From: Opitutaceae bacterium | Lineage (GTDB): Bacteria; Verrucomicrobiota; Verrucomicrobiia; Opitutales; Opitutaceae | DNA length: 64,000 bases | Assembly: GCA_028280945.1 (NCBI GenBank) | Contig: JANQKV010000035.1 | Location: 62,001 to 126,000, forward strand | Direction of reading: 5' to 3' | Shown: positions 35,501 through 44,901 of the stretch, piece by piece | How the letters are laid out: every line of letters begins with the position of its first letter | Position numbering within the stretch: position 1 is the stretch's first letter | Notes under the pieces: generated by a model | What the model was told of the DNA's origin: nothing | What the model saw: only the letters and a program-made list of their open reading frames with translations | The model's database searches: none | Program-made: the position numbers and the translations under genes

Positions 35501-38500
35501 TGGATCCCGCGGACCTTTCCGTCGAATCCAACCTGCTCGAGATGGGGTTGGATTCGTTGATGTTCGTGCGCATGGGCCGGCTGCTGGAGCATCGATTCCA
35601 GGTCTCGATCTCGGCCAAACAATTCTACGATGACCTGCACCGGGTGGGACCCCTGATCAGCCATTTGGCGGCGACCGTGGACGAGGGGGCGGCGCGGTTG
35701 GCACCGGGGACGACGGAAACGACCCCGGCAAAGCCCGCCCGAACTCAACCGGCTGCGGCACTGCTGCCGGAGACGAAGTCACGGAAGCGCTCGCCCGCCC
35801 GGCCGACGGGCACCATGCGGGCGAATTTTGCCGGCCTCGAACTCGAGCCGCACCCCGGGCTTACGTTGCAGCAGGAACGGTTCCTGGTGGAGCTCATGAA
35901 GCGATTCAACCAGCGAACCGCCGGCTCCCGCGATTTCACGCAAGCCGCCCGGCAGAGTGTGGCCGATTGGAAGCACAGCCTGCAGTTCAAGCTGAGTTTA
36001 AAAGGCGTGAAGTATCCGATTGTGGCGGAGCGTTCGGAGGGGGCGCAGATCTGGGACCTCGACGGCAACGCCTACGTCGACTTTGCGCTCGGCATGGGGG
36101 TCCACTATCTGGGGCACCAACCGCCGTTCATCGTGCGGGCGGTGAAGGCCCAGGCGGAGCGGCAGATGGGACTGGGACCGCAGTCCGACTTGGTCGCCGA
36201 GGTGGCAGAGCAGATCAAGACCCTCACGGGAGTGGAGCGGGTTTCCTTCACGATCACGGGCACTCAGGCCGTCACGTTGGCGCGCCGCTTGGCGCGGGCG
36301 GCGACCGGCCGGAACAAGATCGTCCAGTTTGCCGGAGCTTACCACGGGATTGACAACGACGTTCTTGTCGTCGGAACCGAGGATGGCGCGGAGCCGCTCT
36401 CACCGGGAATTCCCCAGGGCATGGTGGATGACGTAATCGTGCTCGATTACAACAGTCCGGAGGCCCTGGCGGAGATTGGGCGGCGGGCCGACGAACTGGC
36501 CGCGGTGATGGTGGAGCCGGTGCAGAGCCGGCGGCCCGGTTTGCAGCCGCATTTGTTTTTGCGGAAGCTGCGCCGCATCACCCGCGAACTGGGCATCCCG
36601 CTCATTTTCGATGAGATGATCAATGGCTTCCGGGTGCTGCCGGGCGGAGCCCAGGCGTGGTTTGGCATCGAGGCGGACATCGTGACCTACGGCAAGATCG
36701 TGGGGGGCGGGCTGCCCCTGGCGGTGGTGGCGGGCAAGGCGGAGTATCTCGATTGGATCGACGGCGGCTTCTGGCAGTTTGGCGATTCGTCCACGCCGCG
36801 GGAGCAGACGATTTTCACGGGCGGGACGCACAACCGGCATCCGTTGGCCCTCGCCGCGGCCCGGGCCGCGCTGGACCACATGATCCAGCAAGGCGACGCG
36901 TTGGCCTGGGCGGTGAACCGGCGCACGACGGAGATGGTCCGGCGGTTGAACTGGTTTTTCGAACGCGAGTCCGTGCCGATTCGGGCCGCCAATTATGGCT
37001 CCCAGTTCCGGTTGGAGGCGCCGCAGCTCCCGTTCGAAATGGAGGTGCTGCACACGCTGTTGCTGGAAGCCGGCATCTATACGTGGGAGCAACGCACGTG
37101 TTGTGTCTCGACGGTTCACAGCGAGGCCCAGCTCGACCAGTTCGTGGACGTGGTGAAGGATGCCGTCCGCACGATGCGCGCCGCCGGCTTTGCGCTGCAC
37201 AGCGAAAACGTCTTGCGCCGATTCGTGCCGATGTCGTCGGTGCAGCAACGTCTTTATGCACTGAGCCAACGCGAGGGCGGCGAAGGGCCCTATCACCTGA
37301 GCGGCCTGTGGCGGGTGCGGGGAGAATTGGATTTCGAGCGCCTGCAGGAGGCCTTCCAGGAAGTTGTGGTACGACACGAGAGCCTGCGGACCGCCTTTCT
37401 CGAGAGGGATGGCGAATGGGTGCAGGAGATCATCGAGGAACCGCGCTTCGGCGTCGAGCGATGGACCCTGGCCGGGCAGGATCCGGAACAGATTCTCCAA
37501 CGCTTCATCCGGCCGTTCGATCTTACCGCGCCGTCGCTGATGCGCGTGGGATGGATCGATGGGGACGAATCCAACCCAGGCGGATGGATCATGCTGGATG
37601 CCCACCACCTGGCGGTGGATGGCTTGTCCATGGAGACCGTCCTGCAGGAGGTCTGCGCACTCTACGAGGGACAGGCATTGCCGCGGGTGGCGCGTCAATA
37701 CCGCACGGCGCAAGCCCATTTGGAGGGCGAGGAGTTTCTCGCTTCAGCCACCGCGCACGAGGCCTATTGGCGGGAGCGTCTGGCTGGCGAACTGCCCATG
37801 CTGAATCTGCCGCTGGATCATCCGCGGCCCCGGGTCTTCGATTTTGCGGGGGACCGGCAGTTGCTCGAACTCGGCCGCGAGGAGACCGCCGCCCTGAAGC
37901 GGGTGGCCCAGGCCAACGGGTGTTCGTTCTACATTGTGCTGATGACCGGTTTTGCGCTGTTGTTGGAGCGTCTGAGCGGGCAGTCGGATTTGATTGTCGG
38001 GGTGCCGGTGGGCGGACGCGGCACCCCGGAAAACGAGGCGGTGGTGGGAATGTTTGTGAACACGCTGGCGCTGCGTCTTTCAGTCGATCGCGAGGCGACG
38101 GTTGAAGAGATCATCCGCCGGGTGCGGAACGACTGTCTGGAGGCGTATGAGCACCAGGATGCATCGCTGTCCCGTGTGATGGAGGCGATTGGGTATGCCG
38201 GGCGCACCGATCGGAATGGCCTGTTCGACGTGATGTTCTCCTACGAGAACGCGGACCAGCGGCGGTTGTCGATGGAGGACGTGGAGATCGAGACGGTCGA
38301 CCAGTTCGAGGGTTCCGGCATGTTCGACCTCAACCTCGACGTGATCGAGGAGGGTGGTGTCGCCCGGGTGCGTTTTCATTATGCCTCTTCGCTGTTTGAC
38401 GCGGCGACGATTGAGCGGTGGCGGAGCTACTACGCCGCGATTCTCCGCGGTCTTGCCGCCGCCGACCCCGCTGATCCGATTGCGGGGATTGAGCTGATTT

Positions 38501-41500
38501 CCGAGGATGAAATGGCTCGGTTGAAAGGGTGGGAACAAGATCCCAACCCCTCGGCCGGTGGCACCTTGCTGGCGTGTTGGCAGGATCAGGTGGCCCGGAA
38601 TCCCGGGCAGATTGCCCTGCGTTATCAAGGCGAGGGTTGGTCCTATGCCGAAGTTGATGCCATGGCCGACCGGCTCGCGGCTCGGCTGCGGGACGAAGCC
38701 CGGCTGGAGCGCGAGGAGGTCGTGGCCATCGCACGCGACATTGATCCCGTTTTCATCGTGGCGACGTTCGCGGCCTGGAAGGCGGGTCTGGCGTATCTGC
38801 CGGTGGACCCCCGCGGGCCGTCTGAGCGCAACGCCGGAGTGTTGATCGATGCCGGCGCGAAGCTGGTGATCGCGGCGGAGTCGTTGGAGTGGGTCGGCGA
38901 GTGTCCCGTTTGGACCGTGTCGATGGAGGACCTGGCCGAAGGTCCGACCGCGGCGACCAACCAGCGCGGGACCAACCCGGACGATCTGGCCTACGTCATC
39001 TTCACCTCCGGCAGCACGGGAAAACCGAAAGGGGTTGAGATCACGCATGATGCCATCACCCGGACGATCCGGTGGCGGGTCGATTTTTATCGATTCGATA
39101 GTGAGACGATAACGTTGCAGATGCCCGCGGCGGTTTTTGATTCCTCGGTGATCGACGTATTCTCGACCCTGGCGGCGGGCGCCACGCTCGTATTGCCGCG
39201 ATCGGACGAGCGGCGGGATCTCACGGCCTTGGCCGGTTTGGTGGAGCGGGAAGGAGTCACCAACGTATTATTCACTCCGAGCCTGTATTCGGCGCTGCTC
39301 GACATCGACCCTGCCTGTGCGGCGCGCTTGAAGTTGTGCTGTGTTGCCGGTGAAGCCTTGTCGCGAAAATTGACGGATCGCCATTTCGAGCTCTGCCCGG
39401 ACACCCGGCTGATCAACGAGTATGGCCCCACCGAAAACAGTGTCGTTTCCTCGGCCTTGGAGCTTACTCCGGACACCCGAGCGATCACCATCGGACGTCC
39501 GGTGGCGGGAACACAGATCATGATTCTCGATGAGGCCGGCCGACGGTGCCCGCCGGGTGTGGTCGGCGAACTCTGGCTGGGCGGACTTGGTTTGGCGCGC
39601 GGTTATCGGGGCAATCCCGATCTTACCGCGGAGCGTTTCAGCTCACCGCCGCCGGCGGAAGGGGCCCGCTTCTATCGCAGCGGTGACCTGGGGTGCTGGA
39701 TCGACGGAGAGATTCGCTATGCCGGTCGCGATGATGCCCAGGTCAAGCTGCGCGGGGTCCGCATCGAACTTGGCGAGATCGAAGAGGCGATGCAGTCGGT
39801 GGCGGACACGGGGGTGTGCCACGCCCGCGTCGAAAAGTCCGGTCAGGGAGCCGAACAGCTCGTGGGCTACTATGTGGCGTCGGCAGAGTTGTCTGAAGTG
39901 CGGATGCGGGCGGCCCTGTGGGCGCGGCTGCCCGAGGCCATGGTGCCCGGCCGGCTCAGACGGCTGGACGAGATGCCGCTGACCGTGAACGGCAAGGTCG
40001 ACGTTTCGCGGTTGCCCAGGATTGAGGACGTCGCGGACGCGGCGAAGGAGATCGATGGCTGGCAACCGCAAAGCGAAGCCGAGCAAGTATTGGCGGAGAC
40101 GCTGCGGGATGTGCTGCCGACCGCAGCTTTCTCCGGTTCGGCAAACTTCTTCAGCCTGGGGGGAGACTCGATCAAAGCCATTCAGGTCATTTCGCGGCTG
40201 CGGGCGATCGGTTGGGCTTTGGACATGTCCGCCGTTTATCGGGCGTCGGATATGACGGCGTTGGCACAGCACCTTGAACCGATCACGGCGGCGCTCGATC
40301 CCTTTGAAGCGACCGGCCCGATCCCAATCAGCGGGATGCACGCCTGGTGGCTGGAAAATTACGAAGGTGATGCCGTGGCCACGTTCGCGCAGGCGGTTGT
40401 TTGGCGTTTTGCAGAGCGACCGGATCCGGTGGCGTTGCAAATGGCCCTGCGCGATGTCGCGCTGGCTCATCCTGCGTTTGGGTTGCGTTTCCTGCGGAAT
40501 GGCGAAGGGGTGGTCGAGCAGCGTTTTGAGCCTGGTTCCGCGGCGATCGCTTTCGATCATTCCGATGGGGTGGTCGAGTCATCCGCCGCCGTGGCGCGGG
40601 AATTGGCCGACCTGCTCGATGTTGGTGACGGTCCCCTGGGCGCGGCCCGTTTGGTGCCGCAGGACTCGGGCCACGCTTTGGTTCTCGTTGTTCACCACGC
40701 GGTGGTGGACGGGGTTTCCTGGCGGATTCTGGCGGAGGATCTCAAGACAAGTTACGACGCTCGCTCCCGGATGGGGGAGCCCAAGCTGGCCGCGCCGACC
40801 AATGCCTACCGGACTTGGCACGATCGCCTGTCCAAACGGGTTCAGGCCGTTTCGGCTGACGATGCCGAATTGGTCTACTGGCGCGGGAACGGCGAAGCGG
40901 AGCAGCCGCCCTCGGCCAAGGAACGCCGGACGTTGGCTGATTCGGAAGAGATAACGGTCAAGGTATCGTCTGCCGCCGTGTTGTCCTTGCTGGGCGAAGC
41001 GCATGACGTGTATCGCACTCAGGGCGACGAGTTGTTGCTCGCGGCGTTGGTGCCGGTCGTGGCGAACTGGTCGAAGTCCTCCTTCGTAAGACTTGAGCTG
41101 GAGCGGCACGGGAGAGCGAGTGAACCGGACATCAATTTGGGCAGCACGGTGGGGTGGTTCACGGCCTCGTTCCCCTGGCAGATTTCGCTGTCAGCCGGGA
41201 TGAATCGGCGGGGACGCATTCGTTCGATCAAGGAGGCGCTCAGGGAGGTTCCGCACGACGGGGTGAACTACCGGTGGCTGCGGGCTGCGGGCAGGGTGCC
41301 CGCGGTCGAAGCGGACATTTCGTTTAACTTCCTGGGCCGATGGGAAACAACCGCAGCCGACGATGGGGCGTGGCGGTGGGACCTTGATTCCAGCGGCGCG
41401 GTGACCGATTCCTCCCATCCGTTGACCCACGCCGTGGCGCTCAACGGCTTTGTGGCGGAAGACGGCTTGGTGTGGCGGGTCCGGTTTGACCGGGAGCGCC

Positions 41501-44500
41501 ATGATGCCGCGGCCATTCGCGATCTGCTGGACCAGTATGTCCAGGAGCTCGAGAAGTTGGCGGCGGAGTTGGCGGGCGGCGTGGTTGGCGAATTGACCCC
41601 GGCCGACTTCACCGCTCCCGGGCTTCGGTTGGCGGACTGGGATCGTGTGCTCGCAAAAACGGAGTGGGCCCCGGAAAGTGTGCGCGATGTCCGCCCGGTG
41701 ACTCCGATGCAGGGCGGGCTGCTTTTCGAGGCCCTGCTGAATTCGGGCAGCGACGCATATTTCCAGCAGATGCGATTCACCCTGACCGGCGTGGATTCGG
41801 TCAAGGCCCTGGAGGAAGCGTGGCGGGATGTGATCCGGGCCCACGATGTATGCCGCACGGTTTTCATGGCGGGTCCGCACGGGCAGATGCTGCAGGTCGT
41901 GCGGGACGACCTGGAGGTTCCGCTCGACTGGCCCATGGGGCAGGATCGGGCGGACGAATCGGCCATAACGAAATTTGCGGAACAGGACCGGGCGTCCGGC
42001 TTCGACGTGGAGCGGGGGCCATTGATGCGGGTTGCCCTGTTTCATGTCGGCGAGGGGGCCGTGCAGGTGGTCTGGTCCCACCATCACCTTTTGATGGATG
42101 GTTGGTGTGTCGGCTTGTGGATGCAGCGGTTGCTTCTCGCCTACCAACATCGCGTGGGTTCGGCGGGCCCGGCGGCGGTGGTCGATCCTTCGCCGGTCCC
42201 ATATTATCAGTGGTTGGCCGCTCAGGACACCGTGGCCGCGCAGTCCTTCTGGCAAAACGCCATTGGCGACCAGGCGAGCCTGACCTCGGTGACGCCCGAG
42301 TTTCCCGGAGCCCATCAGGATTCGCCGTATCGACTGGACCACGTGAAGCGGCGGCTTCCCTCCGAGCTGCACGCGGCGATCGAGGAGATGGCCCGCGACA
42401 GGCGAGTCACCGTGGCCACCATCCTTACCACGGCGGCTTCGGTCATGCTCGGGCGCTATACCAACCAGCACGATGTAGTCGTGGGCTCGGTGGTCTCGGG
42501 CCGGCCGGCGGAGGTTCCCGGCATCGAGGAAATGATGGGACTGTTCATCAACACGGTGCCGGTGCGTTCGCGCTGGGATGATCGCACGACTTGGATCGAG
42601 ATCCTGCGACAGCGTGGAGCGGACGCGCGCGAAGCCGAGCCCCATCACCATTACCCGCTCGCCCGCATCCAGGACGACCACGCGTCTCTGGAGACTTTGT
42701 TCGATCACCTGGTGATCTATGAAAACTATCCGATGGATGAGGCGCTGCGTGATCGAGGAGAGTTGGATGAGCTGGGGATCGAAGGGATTTCCACTTACGA
42801 GCGCACCCACTACGGGTTGAGTTTCATCGCCCAGCCGGTTGGGGATTCGGTGGAGTTGGATCTCAACTACGATGCCGGCAAATACGAGCCGGCCCAGATC
42901 GAACAGTTGGCGCAATTGTGGCAGCAAACGCTCGAGGAACTGACCCGTCATCCGGAGGGGCGGATTGATGAAGGCGAGTGCTGGACCCCGCATGATCGCG
43001 AGTGGTTGACCTCAACCGCGAACGCAACGATCGCGGATTACCCGCATGATGCCACGGTTTCCGGGCTTGTGACCCAGGCCGCGGCGACCCATGCCGGGCG
43101 GGAGGCCCTCACCTTCGGGACGGAAACGATCAGTTATGCCGAGTTGATGCGGCGGGTGGATGCCCTGGCGGCCAGGTTGGCCGAGGCGGGCGCGACCCAG
43201 GGCGAACGCATCGCCATCGCGCTGCCCCGGGGACTCGAGATGGTTGTGGCGTTCCTGGCCGTGGCCAAGACGGGAGCAGCCTATGTGCCCCTGGACCTTT
43301 CCTATCCCGACGCCCGCACCCGCTTCACGGTCGAGGATGCGCAGTGTCTACTTGTGGTGGTGCCCGCGGCGACGGACTGGACGCTGACCGATACTCCGGC
43401 ACTGGGCCTGGACAGCGTGACCGCGGATCAAGTGGCACCGTTCGTTGACCGGGCGGGGCCGGATGATCCCCTCTATGTGATCTACACCTCCGGTTCCACC
43501 GGCCAGCCGAAGGGCTGCGAGCTCACCCACCGCAATGTGGTGCGCCTGATGTGCACCGACGCCCCGCCGTTTCGTTGGGACGAAACCGATTGTTGGTTGA
43601 TGATCCACTCGCCTTGTTTCGATGTTTCGGTGTGGGAGCTCTACGGCGCCCTGCTCACGGGTGGACGTGCGGTGATTGCGGCGAATGATGTCATCGCTGA
43701 TCCGGCCCAGTTGGTCGAATTGGTGGAAACCGAGCGGATCAGCATCATGAGCGCAGCGCCGGGAGCGTTCTATCGTTTCGCCGCCGAGGCGGTGAAAGGC
43801 GCCGATGCGCAACGATTCCCCGCGCTGCGCTACGTCGCGTTGGCCGGTGACCGGTTGGAGTGCCACTACCTGGAGGACTGGCGCCGGTGCTTCGGTCTCG
43901 ATCGTATCCAATTGTTGAATATATATGGCATCACCGAAACCACGGTGTATTCGACGGTGCATCGGTTGGGTGATCGTGATTTCGACGAACGCCGTGGCCA
44001 GAGTATCATCGGCCGGCCGATGGCCGAGACGGAGATTTGGGTGGTGGGGGCAACCGGGGCGGTGCTCCCGGTGGGGGCGGTCGGTGAGATTTGGATCGGC
44101 GGTTCGGGGTTGTCCCAGGGTTACTGGAACCGGCCCGAGCTGACGGCCGAACGCTTTGTCCCACATCCGGTGCGACCGGACGAGCGGGCCTATCGCAGCG
44201 GGGACCTGGGGCGCTGGCTCAGTGATGGCACGCTGGAATACCTGGGCCGGAATGATCACCAGGTGCAGGTCCGCGGTTACCGCGTGGAGACCGGAGAGAT
44301 TGAGACGCGCCTGCTCCAGCACCGGGCGGTTGTCCAGGCCGCGGTGGTGCCGGTGCGCGAGGACAACGGGGCGGATGCGCTGGCCGTCTACCTCGCGGGC
44401 GATGCACCGGTCCCGCGGACGGAGTTGGTCGCGCACCTCGAGCAGACCCTGCCGCGCTACATGGTGCCGAGTTTCATTCATTGGATTCCCGAGCTGCCCT

Positions 44501-44898
44501 TTACGGCCACCGGCAAGTTGGATCGAGCGGCACTGCCGGGTCTGGTCAGGGATTCAGCGGAGGAGGACGCTGCATCCACGGCGGCTCCCCTGACCGGCAC
44601 GGCGGCCGCATTGGCCGAGGTGTGGACGGAGGTGCTCGGTGTCGAGGTGGCCGATCCTGCCGCCGATTTTGTGGTGCTGGGTGGGCACAGTCTTCGGGCC
44701 ATGCAGTTGGCCGCCCTTATCGATGAGCGCCTTGGCGTCCCTCTCCCCGTCGCCGATGTGTTCGCGTTCTCGCAGTTGGAAATTCAGGCAAAACGTCTGG
44801 ATGAGCTGAAGCCGCCGGCCGCCGAGATCGATGGTGAGTTGCTGGCGATGCTGGAGGATCTGCCGCCGGACGAACTCGCCGAGCACCTGGACAACTGA
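32530..44898 (+). CDS. Hybrid PKS-aminotransferase-NRPS: KS-AT-ACP-AMT-C-A-PCP-E-C-A-PCP
   Basis: 4122 residues. A basic N-terminal helix precedes KS (about 33-455, T-A-C204-S-S-S). Next come AT (about 545-870, G-H-S671-I-G-E, H-A-F-H) and ACP (G-L-D-S1009-L). A class III aminotransferase (about 1110-1555, Y-G-K1389-I-V-G-G-G) follows with no ketoreductase before it, as in mycosubtilin/iturin synthases, so a beta-amino acyl chain is expected. NRPS part: C1 (HH1692-xxxDG), A1 (about 2020-2510), PCP1 (G-G-D-S2547), E1 (H2722-H-A-V-V-D-G; T-V-G-W-F-T), C2 with T-P-M-Q-G-G typical of D-accepting domains (H3185), A2 (about 3510-3990) and PCP2 (G-G-H-S4054). My specificity readings are D-S-I-F-C-A-E-V-V-K for A1 and D-V-W-S-A-A-I-V-Y-K for A2; I match neither to a known amino acid. 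The C-terminal helix is acidic, for docking. Confidence 0.93.
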   Translation: MSASKQDLMARSLAEIRRLKAENAALRKGTDEPIAIVGMACRFPGADNAAEFWEMLCEGRSGITEVPPERWSLDDYYDEDGEVAGKSDSKHGAFLNDVDKFDAAFFGISPKEARSLDPQQRLLLEMAWEAMESAGVAHDQLIAREVGVFVGMSGLDYAVRLLAPGNEELIDPYFGTGVAMSPAAGRLSYFLKVTGPSMVIDTACSSSLVALHSACESLRRNECEAAFAGGVSLILSPAMSINFSKSGLLAPDGVCRPFDDAAQGYARGEGVGMVLLKPLSAARRDGDRILALVHGSAVNQDGGSSGLTVPSGPSQQRVIRRALAQSRLSPAQIDYVETHGTATPLGDPIEAGSLAAVFADEREEPLRIGSVKSNLGHLEAAAGIASLCKTVLALQHGEWVPHQNFRTPSRHIDWNESKLEVVTEHRAWPRGDRPRYAGVSGFGFAGTNAHAVLGEAPAEEAAETAPRSGETLVLSARSGPALDAALARWEAWLGTSPAVPWPAVVHTSQAGRTAFEHRAAIWAQDAEGARQALARWREKNRSRGLVVDEAVEESSSLATAFVFTGQGSQYRGMGRELYRTSSVYRETVDECAAVAEPLLGRDIRELMFGEGEAASDATQADAIFGGGNDPASDDPINETQHTQVVIFATEVALARWWQSIGVKPSVVLGHSIGEYAAACTAGVFSVADGVRLTVGRGKLMQELSGEGRMLTVFGEREVVEPLIEDHSDRVALAAENGPGILLLSGDGPTIDLLAEKLEAAEVRVMPMAISHAFHSPLTEPVLPKFRELVESVSLSSPRVPLISNVSGEWVTDEMAKPDYWVRHLRDSVQFCASMNLLHEQRPDFIIEVGPQPTLMGLDFCFQATRAATRSNARWLASLRAGAESWVILSESIGRLWAKGVKINWSAVQEGRELGRVDAPAYAFQRRRYWLEAAVNSTPIGDAGEAEAGEVETPVPVEPAKPEVTETIRDDRPIDAIVKEFVVSTVCEVSGLDPADLSVESNLLEMGLDSLMFVRMGRLLEHRFQVSISAKQFYDDLHRVGPLISHLAATVDEGAARLAPGTTETTPAKPARTQPAAALLPETKSRKRSPARPTGTMRANFAGLELEPHPGLTLQQERFLVELMKRFNQRTAGSRDFTQAARQSVADWKHSLQFKLSLKGVKYPIVAERSEGAQIWDLDGNAYVDFALGMGVHYLGHQPPFIVRAVKAQAERQMGLGPQSDLVAEVAEQIKTLTGVERVSFTITGTQAVTLARRLARAATGRNKIVQFAGAYHGIDNDVLVVGTEDGAEPLSPGIPQGMVDDVIVLDYNSPEALAEIGRRADELAAVMVEPVQSRRPGLQPHLFLRKLRRITRELGIPLIFDEMINGFRVLPGGAQAWFGIEADIVTYGKIVGGGLPLAVVAGKAEYLDWIDGGFWQFGDSSTPREQTIFTGGTHNRHPLALAAARAALDHMIQQGDALAWAVNRRTTEMVRRLNWFFERESVPIRAANYGSQFRLEAPQLPFEMEVLHTLLLEAGIYTWEQRTCCVSTVHSEAQLDQFVDVVKDAVRTMRAAGFALHSENVLRRFVPMSSVQQRLYALSQREGGEGPYHLSGLWRVRGELDFERLQEAFQEVVVRHESLRTAFLERDGEWVQEIIEEPRFGVERWTLAGQDPEQILQRFIRPFDLTAPSLMRVGWIDGDESNPGGWIMLDAHHLAVDGLSMETVLQEVCALYEGQALPRVARQYRTAQAHLEGEEFLASATAHEAYWRERLAGELPMLNLPLDHPRPRVFDFAGDRQLLELGREETAALKRVAQANGCSFYIVLMTGFALLLERLSGQSDLIVGVPVGGRGTPENEAVVGMFVNTLALRLSVDREATVEEIIRRVRNDCLEAYEHQDASLSRVMEAIGYAGRTDRNGLFDVMFSYENADQRRLSMEDVEIETVDQFEGSGMFDLNLDVIEEGGVARVRFHYASSLFDAATIERWRSYYAAILRGLAAADPADPIAGIELISEDEMARLKGWEQDPNPSAGGTLLACWQDQVARNPGQIALRYQGEGWSYAEVDAMADRLAARLRDEARLEREEVVAIARDIDPVFIVATFAAWKAGLAYLPVDPRGPSERNAGVLIDAGAKLVIAAESLEWVGECPVWTVSMEDLAEGPTAATNQRGTNPDDLAYVIFTSGSTGKPKGVEITHDAITRTIRWRVDFYRFDSETITLQMPAAVFDSSVIDVFSTLAAGATLVLPRSDERRDLTALAGLVEREGVTNVLFTPSLYSALLDIDPACAARLKLCCVAGEALSRKLTDRHFELCPDTRLINEYGPTENSVVSSALELTPDTRAITIGRPVAGTQIMILDEAGRRCPPGVVGELWLGGLGLARGYRGNPDLTAERFSSPPPAEGARFYRSGDLGCWIDGEIRYAGRDDAQVKLRGVRIELGEIEEAMQSVADTGVCHARVEKSGQGAEQLVGYYVASAELSEVRMRAALWARLPEAMVPGRLRRLDEMPLTVNGKVDVSRLPRIEDVADAAKEIDGWQPQSEAEQVLAETLRDVLPTAAFSGSANFFSLGGDSIKAIQVISRLRAIGWALDMSAVYRASDMTALAQHLEPITAALDPFEATGPIPISGMHAWWLENYEGDAVATFAQAVVWRFAERPDPVALQMALRDVALAHPAFGLRFLRNGEGVVEQRFEPGSAAIAFDHSDGVVESSAAVARELADLLDVGDGPLGAARLVPQDSGHALVLVVHHAVVDGVSWRILAEDLKTSYDARSRMGEPKLAAPTNAYRTWHDRLSKRVQAVSADDAELVYWRGNGEAEQPPSAKERRTLADSEEITVKVSSAAVLSLLGEAHDVYRTQGDELLLAALVPVVANWSKSSFVRLELERHGRASEPDINLGSTVGWFTASFPWQISLSAGMNRRGRIRSIKEALREVPHDGVNYRWLRAAGRVPAVEADISFNFLGRWETTAADDGAWRWDLDSSGAVTDSSHPLTHAVALNGFVAEDGLVWRVRFDRERHDAAAIRDLLDQYVQELEKLAAELAGGVVGELTPADFTAPGLRLADWDRVLAKTEWAPESVRDVRPVTPMQGGLLFEALLNSGSDAYFQQMRFTLTGVDSVKALEEAWRDVIRAHDVCRTVFMAGPHGQMLQVVRDDLEVPLDWPMGQDRADESAITKFAEQDRASGFDVERGPLMRVALFHVGEGAVQVVWSHHHLLMDGWCVGLWMQRLLLAYQHRVGSAGPAAVVDPSPVPYYQWLAAQDTVAAQSFWQNAIGDQASLTSVTPEFPGAHQDSPYRLDHVKRRLPSELHAAIEEMARDRRVTVATILTTAASVMLGRYTNQHDVVVGSVVSGRPAEVPGIEEMMGLFINTVPVRSRWDDRTTWIEILRQRGADAREAEPHHHYPLARIQDDHASLETLFDHLVIYENYPMDEALRDRGELDELGIEGISTYERTHYGLSFIAQPVGDSVELDLNYDAGKYEPAQIEQLAQLWQQTLEELTRHPEGRIDEGECWTPHDREWLTSTANATIADYPHDATVSGLVTQAAATHAGREALTFGTETISYAELMRRVDALAARLAEAGATQGERIAIALPRGLEMVVAFLAVAKTGAAYVPLDLSYPDARTRFTVEDAQCLLVVVPAATDWTLTDTPALGLDSVTADQVAPFVDRAGPDDPLYVIYTSGSTGQPKGCELTHRNVVRLMCTDAPPFRWDETDCWLMIHSPCFDVSVWELYGALLTGGRAVIAANDVIADPAQLVELVETERISIMSAAPGAFYRFAAEAVKGADAQRFPALRYVALAGDRLECHYLEDWRRCFGLDRIQLLNIYGITETTVYSTVHRLGDRDFDERRGQSIIGRPMAETEIWVVGATGAVLPVGAVGEIWIGGSGLSQGYWNRPELTAERFVPHPVRPDERAYRSGDLGRWLSDGTLEYLGRNDHQVQVRGYRVETGEIETRLLQHRAVVQAAVVPVREDNGADALAVYLAGDAPVPRTELVAHLEQTLPRYMVPSFIHWIPELPFTATGKLDRAALPGLVRDSAEEDAASTAAPLTGTAAALAEVWTEVLGVEVADPAADFVVLGGHSLRAMQLAALIDERLGVPLPVADVFAFSQLEIQAKRLDELKPPAAEIDGELLAMLEDLPPDELAEHLDN

Positions 44899-44901
44899 GG
44901 A

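Noticed and set aside
41191..42993. A 600-residue open frame on the minus strand inside the hybrid PKS-NRPS gene
   Set aside because: It is opposite a strongly conserved region (E1, C2); high GC gives long antisense frames. No known domain motif is visible.
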